Shown: positions 1 to 7,031, numbered from the stretch's first letter. The stretch: 7,059 bases of DNA from Intrasporangiaceae bacterium (GCA_012518475.1 JAAYSB010000287.1:1-7059); one strand, 5' to 3'. Program-made: numbers and translations. Notes: generated from the sequence alone by a model not told the origin.

Positions 1-2
1 AG

Positions 3-902
3 TTCGCCTCGCTCGACGGCATCGCGCGCTGGACCGACTCCGCGGCGACGATCGGCATCGTTGCGGTCGCGGTGGCGCTGCTCATGATCGGTGGGGAGTT
101 CGATCTGTCCGCCGGCGTCATGATCGGCACGACGGGACTCGTTCTCGGGCTCCTCGTCACCGAGGTCGGGCTCGGCGTCTGGCCGGCGATCCTGTGCACC
201 TTCGTCTTCGCCGCCGCAGTGGGAGCGATGAACGGGTGGCTCGTCGTCAAGACCCGCCTGCCCAGCTTCATCGTCACCCTGGCGACGTTCTTCTCCCTCC
301 AGGGCATCAACCTCGGCGTCACCAAGCTCATCACCGGCACCGTCCGCGTGGCCGGTATCGACACCGGTGCCGGCTTCGACTCGGCCCGAGCAGTCTTCGC
401 CACCGAGCTGTGGGAGCCGTACCGCTTCCGGATTGCTGTCGTCTGGTGGATCGCCTTCACTATCCTCGCGACCTGGCTGCTGACCCGCACCCGGTTCGGC
501 AACTGGATCTTCGCCGTGGGCGGTGACGCCAATGCCGCCCGCAACAGTGGGGTGCCGGTCCAGCGCACCAAGATCCTGCTCTTCATGGGGACGGCGATGG
601 CCGCCGCTCTCGTCGGGATCATGACCGCGCTGCGGCTCCGGTCGGTGCAGGCCGGTCAGGGGGTCGGGCAGGAGTTCACCTTCATCATCGCCGCCGTCGT
701 CGGTGGCTGCCTGCTCACCGGCGGGTTCGGCTCGGCGATCGGAGCCACCGTCGGCGCCTCGATCATCGGGATGGCCTTCATCGGCATCGCCTTCGCCGGC
801 TGGAACACCGACTGGTCCTTCCTCTTCCTCGGCCTCATCCTCTTCATGGCAGTCATGGTCAACACCCTGATCTCCCGTCGTGCGGCAGGAGGATCGAAGT
901 GA
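3..902 (+). CDS. Sugar/inositol ABC transporter permease, RbsC/FrcC type (5' end missing)
   Basis: This is the membrane permease of a carbohydrate-uptake ABC transporter (BPD_transp_2 family). It forms the path by which a sugar or polyol handed over by a binding protein crosses the cytoplasmic membrane. The frame is open from the first complete codon at 3, so the true start lies upstream. About 299 residues are visible, against roughly 320-350 for the family. Seen: about eight hydrophobic segments; the family motif GGEFDLSAG after the first of them (codons from about 90); a cytoplasmic coupling loop GGDANAARNSGVPVQRTK (about 520-573) that should contact the ATPase; and a glycine-rich stretch TGGFGSAIGATVGA near the C-terminus. 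A GTG at 72 could be read as a start but falls inside a membrane helix, so it is not the real one. The stop overlaps the ATPase start (GTGA, 899-902). A substrate-binding protein gene probably lies upstream. Inositol as substrate is inferred only from the neighbours iolG and iolD. Confidence 0.92.
   Translation, partial: FASLDGIARWTDSAATIGIVAVAVALLMIGGEFDLSAGVMIGTTGLVLGLLVTEVGLGVWPAILCTFVFAAAVGAMNGWLVVKTRLPSFIVTLATFFSLQGINLGVTKLITGTVRVAGIDTGAGFDSARAVFATELWEPYRFRIAVVWWIAFTILATWLLTRTRFGNWIFAVGGDANAARNSGVPVQRTKILLFMGTAMAAALVGIMTALRLRSVQAGQGVGQEFTFIIAAVVGGCLLTGGFGSAIGATVGASIIGMAFIGIAFAGWNTDWSFLFLGLILFMAVMVNTLISRRAAGGSK
887..892 (+). promoter_or_regulatory. Shine-Dalgarno for the ABC ATPase gene
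   Basis: AGGAGG lies within the last codons of the permease gene, 6 nt before the GTG at 899. This perfect core and ideal spacing support GTG 899 as the ATPase start, even though it overlaps the permease stop. Confidence 0.8.
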
Positions 903-1807
903 GCATCCCCGCCCCCGCCGAGCAGCCGTCGATAGCGGCCGGCGAGAAGGTCCTCGAGCTCAAGGACGTCAGCAAGAGCTTCGGCTCGGTCATCGCCCTG
1001 CGCGACATCTCGATGCACGTCGAGTCGGGCTCGGTCACCTGCGTCCTCGGGGACAACGGAGCCGGCAAGTCGACCCTCATCAAGGTGCTCAGCGGGGTCC
1101 ACCAGCAGTCCTCGGGGGTCTACACCGTCGGCGGTGAGGAGGTCACGCTCAACTCCCCGCGCGACGCACTCTCCCTCGGGATCGCCACCGTCTATCAGGA
1201 CCTGGCCACCGTGCCGCTCATGTCGGTCTGGCGGAACTTCTTCCTCGGCTCAGAGCCGACCTCCGGGTTCGGGCCGCTGCGCCGCCTCAACGTCAAGAAG
1301 GCCAAGGAGATCGCCCGGGCCGAGCTGCTCCAGATGGGCATCGACATCCGCGACGTGGACCAGCCCGTCGGCACCCTCTCCGGAGGAGAGCGTCAGGCCG
1401 TCGCCATCGCGCGGGCGGTGTACTTCGGGGCCAAGGTCCTCATCCTCGACGAGCCGACGAGCGCTCTCGGGGTCAAGCAGTCCGGCGTCGTGCTCAAGTA
1501 CATCGTCCAGGCCAAGGAGCGCGGCGTCGCGGTCATCTTCATCACGCACAACCCGCACCACGCCTATCTCGTCGGCGACCGCTTCTTCCTGCTCAACCGT
1601 GGCCGGATGATCGAGAACTGGGAGCGCAGCGAGGTCGATCTCGACGCGCTAGTCACAGCGATGGCCGGCGGTGCTGAGCTCGAGGCACTCGCCCACGAGC
1701 TCGAGTCGCTGGGTGGCCCGACTGAGGCGGCAGCCGAGGAGGTTGCCGGCACCGTCGGTCCGGAAGAGGCACCGCGCAGCGGTCCGGACGGGAGTCCGCA
1801 GGCATGA
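899..1807 (+). CDS. Sugar ABC transporter ATP-binding protein, single NBD (FrcA-like)
   Basis: This is the cytoplasmic ATPase that powers the permease encoded just upstream. The 302-residue protein has one complete nucleotide-binding domain: Walker A GDNGAGKST (residues 51-59), Q-loop Gln100, signature LSGGE (160-164), Walker B LILDE (181-185, catalytic Glu185) and H-loop His217. The D-loop reads SALG rather than SALD, as I recall from single-domain sugar importers of the FrcA type. Classical RbsA/MglA ATPases have two fused domains and about 500 residues. This one has a single domain, so two copies would be needed per transporter. The domain ends near residue 257. The remaining ~45 residues form a Glu/Ala/Gly/Pro-rich tail with no recognisable fold. 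The GTG start is supported by AGGAGG at 887-892. The stop overlaps the next ATG in an ATGA (1804-1807), implying translational coupling with iolG. Family assignment is firm; the transported substrate is inferred. Confidence 0.93.
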   Translation: MSIPAPAEQPSIAAGEKVLELKDVSKSFGSVIALRDISMHVESGSVTCVLGDNGAGKSTLIKVLSGVHQQSSGVYTVGGEEVTLNSPRDALSLGIATVYQDLATVPLMSVWRNFFLGSEPTSGFGPLRRLNVKKAKEIARAELLQMGIDIRDVDQPVGTLSGGERQAVAIARAVYFGAKVLILDEPTSALGVKQSGVVLKYIVQAKERGVAVIFITHNPHHAYLVGDRFFLLNRGRMIENWERSEVDLDALVTAMAGGAELEALAHELESLGGPTEAAAEEVAGTVGPEEAPRSGPDGSPQA

Positions 1808-2853
1808 CGACTGGCGCCGGCTTCGGCCTGGCCGCGCTCGACACCCGGCCGCCGGTCCGGATGGGCATCATCGGCGTGGGCCGGATCGGCAGGATGCACG
1901 CCGACCTGCTCAGCCGGGAGGTGCCGGGCGCCACGGTGACTGCGGTGGCGGACGCCCTACCCGAGACAGCTGCCCGGGTGGCCGGCGACCTCGGCGTCCC
2001 CGCGGTCGAGATCCCCGAGCTGCTCGCGAGCGACCAGGTGGACGCGGTCGCGATCTGCACGAGCACCCCGACGCACGTCGATCTCATCGTGGCGGCTGCC
2101 GAGGCGGGCAAGGCGATCCTCTGCGAGAAGCCGGTCAGCCTCGACCTCACCGAGGTCGACCGGGCCATCGACGCGGTCGAGGCCGCGCAGGTGCCCTTCA
2201 TGGTCGGCTTCAACCGCCGGTTCGATCCGGGCCACGCCTCCGTGCGCGAGGCGGTCCGCGCCGGAGCCATCGGCGAGCTGCACACCCTGCGCATCACGAG
2301 CCGCGACCCGGCCCCGCCGCCGCCGGAGTATGTCGCCGCCAGTGGCGGGATCTTCCTCGACATGACGATCCACGACTTCGACATGGCCCGCTCCATCGTC
2401 GGCGCCGAGGTCGTCGAGGTCTTCGCCCGGGGAGCCGTGCGCATCGACCCCCGGATCGGCGATGCCGGTGATGTCGACACTGCGGTCACCGTTCTCACCC
2501 ATGAGGACGGAACCATCACCTACATCGACAACAGCCGCCAGGCTGTCTACGGCTTCGACCAGCGCATCGAGGCCTTCGGGTCCGAGGGGGTGGCCGTCTC
2601 CGACAACCTCCCCCAGCACGGCGGCTGGACCCTGACCGCACCGGGTCGCACCGAGCCCCGGCTGCCCTGGTTCTTCCTCGACCGCTATCTCACGTCATAC
2701 CGCCTCGAGTGGAGCGCCTTCGTCGACCTGGTCCGCGACGGTGGACCCTCTCCGGTCGGCACGATCGACGGCCGCGCCCCTGTGGCGATCGGGCTGGCCG
2801 CAACGCGGTCGCTGCGCGAGGGCCGACCCGTCGCCGTCAGCGAGATCGGCTGA
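1804..2853 (+). CDS. iolG: Inositol 2-dehydrogenase (myo-inositol to scyllo-inosose)
   Basis: This NAD-dependent cytoplasmic enzyme oxidises myo-inositol to 2-keto-myo-inositol (scyllo-inosose), the first step of inositol breakdown. The 349-residue protein has the Gfo/Idh/MocA layout: an N-terminal Rossmann fold with GVGRIG (24-29), then CEKPVSLD with catalytic Lys109, GFNRRFD (135-141), and a C-terminal substrate domain. The IolG hallmarks SRDPAPPPPEY (166-176) and FLDMTIHDFDMAR (184-196) are present. Asp186 and His190 match the spacing of the Asp172/His176 pair of Bacillus subtilis IolG. The ATG at 1804 overlaps the ATPase stop and has GGGAG at 1790-1794, 9 nt upstream. It gives about 17 extra residues before the Rossmann strand. 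An internal ATG at 1861 (Met20) would give a more typical N-terminus but has no Shine-Dalgarno. Related inositol isomers such as D-chiro-inositol are possible additional substrates; sequence alone does not settle this. Confidence 0.92.
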   Translation: MTTGAGFGLAALDTRPPVRMGIIGVGRIGRMHADLLSREVPGATVTAVADALPETAARVAGDLGVPAVEIPELLASDQVDAVAICTSTPTHVDLIVAAAEAGKAILCEKPVSLDLTEVDRAIDAVEAAQVPFMVGFNRRFDPGHASVREAVRAGAIGELHTLRITSRDPAPPPPEYVAASGGIFLDMTIHDFDMARSIVGAEVVEVFARGAVRIDPRIGDAGDVDTAVTVLTHEDGTITYIDNSRQAVYGFDQRIEAFGSEGVAVSDNLPQHGGWTLTAPGRTEPRLPWFFLDRYLTSYRLEWSAFVDLVRDGGPSPVGTIDGRAPVAIGLAATRSLREGRPVAVSEIG

Positions 2854-2860
2854 GCGGGTC

Positions 2861-3841
2861 GTGTCGACCGGGTCGCTCAACGGCAGACGACGCGTCCTGC
2901 TCACCGGCGCCACAGGATTCGTCGGTGGCAATGTCGCCGCAGTGCTCAGCGACCGTGGGGCCGACCTACTCTGCGCGGTGCGGCGCGACCCCGGCCCGGA
3001 CTTCCCGTGGCCGTGGCGGCTGACCGATCTCGGCGACCAGGCTGACATCCGCGCGGCGCTCGCCGAGCACTCCAGCACGGACGTCGCCCACCTGGCGATC
3101 GACAACGACCTCGCCGGCCTGTACCGGGACCGACGAGCCGGTTTCGATGCGTATGTCGGGATGACCGGCCGGATCGTCCGGGCGGCCAACGCGCACGGGG
3201 CGAGCGTCGCATACCTCTCGACGGACTGGGTGTTCGACGGCACGGGGCACCGGGTCGCTGAGGACGAGCCGGTGGTGCCGCTCAACCTGTACGGACTGTT
3301 CAAGGCGCTCTCCGAACGCACCGTCCTCGACGGGGCCGACCGCGGCTTCGTCGCGCGAGTGGGAGGCGTGCAGGGGCGGCACCTCACCCAGCCCAGCGCT
3401 CCTCGCGAGCAGGACTGCGGCTTCGGCTACTTCGTCCTGTCCCTGGTCGACGCGCTGTCCGCCGGCCGACCGTTCACCGTCTGGCGGGATCCCGCGATCA
3501 ACGGCGTCGCCAGCCCGGTCATCGCCGCCGAGATCGGAGCGCGCCTGCTGCAGGCGATGGAGCGCGAGGCGGACGGCGTCCTCCACATCGTCGGTGCGGA
3601 CGCGGTGACTCGGGAAGAGCTGGCCGAGCGGGCCTGCCACGTCTTCGAGCTCGACCCCGGACTGCTGCGTACAGGACCCGTGCCCGAGGACGCCCGGCTG
3701 CCGGCGCCGATCCCCTTCGACACCAGCCTGGCCACTGTGCGCACTGACGAGGTTCTCGGCATCCCACCGCACCCGCTCGAGGCACAGCTCGGCGCGCTCC
3801 GCGACGAGGTGACCTCCGGCCGGCCCCATCCGTTGACCTGA
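2861..3841 (+). CDS. RmlD-like extended SDR oxidoreductase, substrate unknown
   Basis: This is a 326-residue NAD(P)-dependent protein of the extended SDR group, close to the RmlD (dTDP-4-dehydrorhamnose reductase) branch. Seen: nucleotide-binding motif TGATGFVGG (15-23); STDWVFDG (120-127), the counterpart of the STDYVFDG common in RmlD; and a catalytic YxxxK at Tyr144-Lys148 in NLYGLFK. All core catalytic residues are present, so it should be active. The C-terminal region has NGVASPV (214-220), resembling the substrate-domain strand of RmlD. No other nucleotide-sugar or rhamnose gene is visible, so dTDP-rhamnose synthesis is unlikely. Its place between two inositol-type dehydrogenases suggests oxidation, reduction or epimerisation of an inositol, keto-inositol or related sugar; this is inference. 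The GTG at 2861 is chosen because it lies 7 nt after the iolG stop and just before the Rossmann motif. The frame stays open back to a GTG at 2741, but that would overlap iolG by over 100 nt. No good Shine-Dalgarno is seen, so translation may depend on coupling. Confidence 0.85.
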   Translation: MSTGSLNGRRRVLLTGATGFVGGNVAAVLSDRGADLLCAVRRDPGPDFPWPWRLTDLGDQADIRAALAEHSSTDVAHLAIDNDLAGLYRDRRAGFDAYVGMTGRIVRAANAHGASVAYLSTDWVFDGTGHRVAEDEPVVPLNLYGLFKALSERTVLDGADRGFVARVGGVQGRHLTQPSAPREQDCGFGYFVLSLVDALSAGRPFTVWRDPAINGVASPVIAAEIGARLLQAMEREADGVLHIVGADAVTREELAERACHVFELDPGLLRTGPVPEDARLPAPIPFDTSLATVRTDEVLGIPPHPLEAQLGALRDEVTSGRPHPLT

Positions 3842-3870
3842 CCCCCGAGTCTCCCGACCTTCCTACTGAA

Positions 3871-3879
3871 GAGGTGATC
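3871..3879 (+). promoter_or_regulatory. Strong Shine-Dalgarno for the second Gfo/Idh/MocA gene
   Basis: GAGGTGATC is a nine-base uninterrupted match to the complement of the 16S rRNA 3' end. It lies 4 nt before the ATG at 3884, with the GAGG core about 9 nt away. It sits in the only real spacer of the window (3842-3883). The rest of the spacer shows no recognisable promoter, operator or hairpin terminator. Confidence 0.8.
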
Positions 3880-3883
3880 TGCA

Positions 3884-5065
3884 ATGACTGAGCACCCCAT
3901 CGGCGTCGGCGTCATCGGCGCCGGCTGGCTCGGGGACGTCCATGCCCGCGCCTGGGGGCGGCTGCGGCACCACTACCCCGAGCTCGGCGTCCGTCCCCAG
4001 CTCGTGGCCGTCGCGGACAGCGTCGAGAACGCAACTGCCACGGCAACCGCCAAGCACGGCTATGCCCGCGCCTACTCGGACTGGCGGGACCTCCTTGCCG
4101 ACGACGAGGTCGACGTCGTCAGCGTGACCGCGCCCAATGCGCTGCACCGGGAGATCGGGGAGGCCGTCGCCCGGGCGGGCAAGCACCTGTGGATCGAGAA
4201 GCCGGTGGGACTCGGCGCCGCCGATGCGATCGCGGTGCGGGACGCCGTCGCCGCGGCGGGGGTGCAGGCCACTGTCGGCTTCAACTACCGGGCCGTCCCG
4301 GCGGCCACCGAGCTCGCCAGACTCGTCGCCGACGGCGCGATCGGCACCCCCACCCACGCCCGGGTCCGACTCTTCTCCGACTACGCGGCCCATCCGCTGG
4401 GTCTGCACACGTGGCGCTACTCACTGGCTGCCGGAGGCCACGGGGTGCTGGGGGACCTCGCCTCGCATGCGGTCGATCTCACCCGCTTCGTCCTCGGGGA
4501 TCTGGCCCGCGTGGTGGCCGAGACCGCTGTGTTCATCCCGCAGCGACCGCTGCCCGACCCCGGCGCCGCGAGCTATGGCCACGGGATCGGTTCGGCCGAG
4601 GCCGAGCACGCCGTCGTCGAGAACGAGGACTTCGTCTCGGCACTGGCTCGGACCGTCGACGACGTGCTCGTGGTCATCGAGTGCAGCCGGGTCGCGACAG
4701 GGGACCAGAACAACTACGGCATCGAGGTGCACGGGACCAGTGGTCTGGTGTCCTGGGACTTCCGGACCCCCGGAGAGCTCGCGCTCTCCGCCGGCACCGA
4801 GTACGCCAACCAGACCACCGCCCGGCTCCTCGTGGGCCCGGGAGCCGGCGACTACGGCCGGTTCCAGCCCGGAGCCGGCATCGCGATGAGCTATGACGAC
4901 ACCAAGGTCATCGAACTCGCCGGACTCGTGCGCTCGATCAAGACCGGCACGCCGGAGGGTCCGGTCCTCGCGGACGCGGTGGCCGCGGCACGGGCGCTCG
5001 AGGCGATGGTGGAGTCGTCCGAGACGATGGCGTGGGTGCAGCTGCACGAGGCAAAGGAGAACTGA
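3884..5065 (+). CDS. Gfo/Idh/MocA family dehydrogenase (possible inositol-isomer or sugar dehydrogenase)
   Basis: This 393-residue NAD(P)-dependent oxidoreductase differs clearly from the IolG encoded upstream. Seen: Rossmann motif GVIGAGWLGDVHA (9-21), WIEKPVGL with catalytic Lys106, GFNYRAVPA (132-140), and GDLASHAVDLTRF (190-202) with the probable catalytic pair Asp191 and His195. Later come IPQRPLP (218-224), a VENEDF segment (245-250), and NNYGIEVHGTSG (276-287) in the C-terminal sheet. At ~390 residues it is longer than typical IolG (~340). It resembles the subgroup I recall from actinobacterial inositol clusters, and in general layout also levoglucosan-type dehydrogenases. It could oxidise scyllo- or chiro-inositol, interconvert keto-inositols, or act on an inositol glycoside. 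The family is firm, but the substrate cannot be read from the sequence. The start is set by the strong Shine-Dalgarno at 3871-3879. It ends 1 nt before the iolD start, and its last codons carry the iolD Shine-Dalgarno. Confidence 0.9.
   Translation: MTEHPIGVGVIGAGWLGDVHARAWGRLRHHYPELGVRPQLVAVADSVENATATATAKHGYARAYSDWRDLLADDEVDVVSVTAPNALHREIGEAVARAGKHLWIEKPVGLGAADAIAVRDAVAAAGVQATVGFNYRAVPAATELARLVADGAIGTPTHARVRLFSDYAAHPLGLHTWRYSLAAGGHGVLGDLASHAVDLTRFVLGDLARVVAETAVFIPQRPLPDPGAASYGHGIGSAEAEHAVVENEDFVSALARTVDDVLVVIECSRVATGDQNNYGIEVHGTSGLVSWDFRTPGELALSAGTEYANQTTARLLVGPGAGDYGRFQPGAGIAMSYDDTKVIELAGLVRSIKTGTPEGPVLADAVAAARALEAMVESSETMAWVQLHEAKEN
5053..5059 (+). promoter_or_regulatory. Shine-Dalgarno for iolD
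   Basis: AAAGGAG lies in the last codons of the preceding gene, 7 nt before the ATG at 5067. It sets the iolD start there, although the frame stays open upstream to about 4893. Confidence 0.8.
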
Positions 5066-5066
5066 C

Positions 5067-7031
5067 ATGGCCACAAAGCCACAGAGCCGCACATCGGGGC
5101 AGGACACGGTGCGCCTGACGGTCGGGCAGGCGGTGGTGCGCTTCCTTGCCCAGCAGTGGACCGAGCGGGACGGCGAGCGCCAACGGCTCTTCGCCGGCTG
5201 CCTCGGGATCTTCGGCCACGGGAACGTCGCCGGCCTCGGACAGGCCCTTCTCCAGGAGGAGCTCGCAGCCAAGGGCGGCCAGCCCGATCTGCCCTACGTC
5301 CTGGCCCGCAACGAGCAGGCCATGGTGCACACGGCGGTCGCCTATGCCAAGCAGAGCGACCGGCTCTCGACGTGGGCGTGCACCGCCTCGATCGGACCCG
5401 GCTCGACGAACATGCTCACCGGGGCAGCACTCGCGACGATCAACCGCATCCCCGTCCTGCTCCTCCCCTCCGGGACCTTCGCGACCCGAGTCGCCGCGCC
5501 CGTCCTCCAGGAGCTCGAGCTGCCCCATGCCGGGGACGTCACCGTCAACGACGCCTTCCGCCCGCTCTCCCGCTTCTTCGACGAGGTGAACCGCCCCGAG
5601 CAGCTGCCCGCCGCTCTGCTCGGTGCGATGCGGGTGCTCACCGACCCGGCAGAGACCGGTGCCGCGACGATCTCGCTGCCGCAGGACGTCCAGGCCGAGG
5701 CCTTCGACTGGCCGACGGCCCTGTTCCAGGAACGCACCTGGTATGTCCCCCGCCCCCGACCGGACACGGCCCGGCTCGAGGAGGTCGCCGCCGTCATCCG
5801 GTCGGCGAAGCGCCCCCTCATCGTCGCCGGCGGTGGAGTGCACTACTCGCGCGCGGAGGAGGCGCTCGCGCACCTCGCCGAGGCGACCGGGATCCCGGTC
5901 AGCGAGACCCAGGCCGGCAAGGGATCACTGACTCATGGCCACCCGCACCTCATGGGTGCCGTCGGCTCGACCGGGACCACTGCAGCCAACGCGCTCGCAG
6001 CAGAGGCCGACGTCGTGATCGGCATCGGGACCCGGTGGGGGGACTTCACCACCGCGTCGCGAACCGCCTTCCAGGACGAGAACGTCCGCTTCGTCAACAT
6101 CAACGTCGCGAGCTTCGACGCCGGCAAGCACAGTGGGTATGCGGTGGTCGCCGATGCGCGCGAGACACTCACCGCACTCTCGGCCGAGCTGGACGGCTGG
6201 ACGGTGAGTCGCGCCTACCGCAACCGGCAGCAGAAGCTGTGGAAGGCCTGGGACCGGCTCGTCGAGGAGACCTACGTCCCTCCGCGCTCGGTGACGAAGA
6301 AGCTCGCCGACGGCCTGCTCACCCAGGGTGAGGTCATCGGCGCCGTCAACGAGCTGTCCGACCCCCATGACGTCGTGCTCTGCGCGGCCGGATCGATGCC
6401 CGGCGACCTGCACAAGCTCTGGCGGGTCCGGGACCGCAAGGGGTATCACGTCGAGTACGGCTACTCGTGCATGGGCTACGAGATCCCCGGGTCGATCGGG
6501 ATCAGGCTCGCCGATCCCTCCCGCGATGTCTTCGCGATGGTCGGTGATGGTGGATACCTCATGATGCCGACGGAGCTCGTCACCGCTGTTCAGGAGCGGA
6601 TCAAGGTGATCGTCGTGCTCGTGCAGAACCACGGGTTCCACTCGATCGGATCACTGTCCGAGAGCCTCGGCTCGCAGCGGTTCGGGACCCGGTACCGGAT
6701 GCGGGAGGACTCCCACCGCCTCGACGGGGATCTCATCGGCATCGACCTGGCGGCCAACGCCCGCTCGCTCGGCGCATACGTCATCGAGGTGCACTCGGCC
6801 GAGGAGCTCGCTGCTGCTATCGCGGAGGCCAAGGCGCGCCCGGACGACAGTGGACCGGTTGTCATCCACGTCGAGACCGATCCGTTCGTCCACGCTCCCG
6901 ACAGCGCCAGCTGGTGGGACGTGCCGGTCAGCGAGGTGAGCGAGCTGCGCTCGACGCGCGCCGCCTACCGGGGCTACCGGGAGGCCAAGAAGAGCCAGCG
7001 CCCACTCATCCGGCCGAGCGAACGCCGATGA
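5067..7031 (+). CDS. iolD: 3D-(3,5/4)-trihydroxycyclohexane-1,2-dione acylhydrolase (IolD)
   Basis: IolD opens the ring in inositol breakdown: it hydrolyses 3D-(3,5/4)-trihydroxycyclohexane-1,2-dione to 5-deoxy-D-glucuronate in the cytoplasm, using thiamine diphosphate and Mg2+. The 654-residue protein has the full three-domain plan of the acetolactate-synthase-like superfamily. The N-terminal pyrimidine-binding domain carries the likely activating Glu83 (RNEQAMVH) and SIGPGSTNM (108-116). A central domain has IVAGGGVHYS (252-261) and GIGTRWGDF (319-327). The C-terminal diphosphate-binding domain has the metal motif GDGGYLMMP (493-501) ending at Asn521 in QNHGFHSIGSLS. The long N-terminal segment, the FGHGNVAG motif (49-56) and the overall length (family about 620-650) separate IolD from acetolactate synthase. 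The ATG at 5067 has AAAGGAG 7 nt upstream. The stop overlaps a following ATG (7028-7031). Its substrate would come from an IolE dehydratase, which is not in this window. Confidence 0.95.
   Translation: MATKPQSRTSGQDTVRLTVGQAVVRFLAQQWTERDGERQRLFAGCLGIFGHGNVAGLGQALLQEELAAKGGQPDLPYVLARNEQAMVHTAVAYAKQSDRLSTWACTASIGPGSTNMLTGAALATINRIPVLLLPSGTFATRVAAPVLQELELPHAGDVTVNDAFRPLSRFFDEVNRPEQLPAALLGAMRVLTDPAETGAATISLPQDVQAEAFDWPTALFQERTWYVPRPRPDTARLEEVAAVIRSAKRPLIVAGGGVHYSRAEEALAHLAEATGIPVSETQAGKGSLTHGHPHLMGAVGSTGTTAANALAAEADVVIGIGTRWGDFTTASRTAFQDENVRFVNINVASFDAGKHSGYAVVADARETLTALSAELDGWTVSRAYRNRQQKLWKAWDRLVEETYVPPRSVTKKLADGLLTQGEVIGAVNELSDPHDVVLCAAGSMPGDLHKLWRVRDRKGYHVEYGYSCMGYEIPGSIGIRLADPSRDVFAMVGDGGYLMMPTELVTAVQERIKVIVVLVQNHGFHSIGSLSESLGSQRFGTRYRMREDSHRLDGDLIGIDLAANARSLGAYVIEVHSAEELAAAIAEAKARPDDSGPVVIHVETDPFVHAPDSASWWDVPVSEVSELRSTRAAYRGYREAKKSQRPLIRPSERR

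Noticed and set aside
1671..2471. Plus-strand frame running through the ATPase tail and iolG
   Set aside because: Arg/Gly/Pro-rich shadow of iolG in another frame; no motif.
1653..2519. Long minus-strand open frame opposite iolG
   Set aside because: Ser/Arg/Thr/Pro-rich composition with no domain motifs. Long antisense frames are expected in GC-rich coding DNA.
2741..2860. Upstream extension of the SDR frame to a GTG at 2741
   Set aside because: It would overlap the 3' end of iolG by 113 nt, and the added 40 residues lie before a normal Rossmann start. GTG 2861 fits the family better.
2966..3829. Long minus-strand open frame opposite the SDR gene
   Set aside because: No recognisable motif or start signal, and it runs fully antisense to a gene with intact catalytic motifs.
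2861..3841. True dTDP-4-dehydrorhamnose reductase (rmlD) for cell-surface sugar synthesis
   Set aside because: Motifs are RmlD-like but no rmlA, rmlB, rmlC or glycosyltransferase genes are visible, and the operon is catabolic.
3842..3883. Possible terminator or promoter in the 42-nt spacer
   Set aside because: No inverted repeat with a T-run and no convincing -35/-10 pair; most of the informative sequence is the Shine-Dalgarno.
4893..5066. Upstream extension of the iolD frame
   Set aside because: The added 58 residues are Arg/Ser/Pro-rich, typical of a shifted frame of the preceding dehydrogenase. A clear Shine-Dalgarno supports ATG 5067.
4421..5272. Minus-strand open frame across the second dehydrogenase and the iolD start
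   Set aside because: It spans two well-supported genes on the other strand, and its composition is that of a shadow frame.
5067..7031. Acetolactate synthase for the thiamine-diphosphate enzyme
   Set aside because: Same superfamily, but the length, N-terminal segment and IolD-type motifs, together with iolG nearby, point to IolD.
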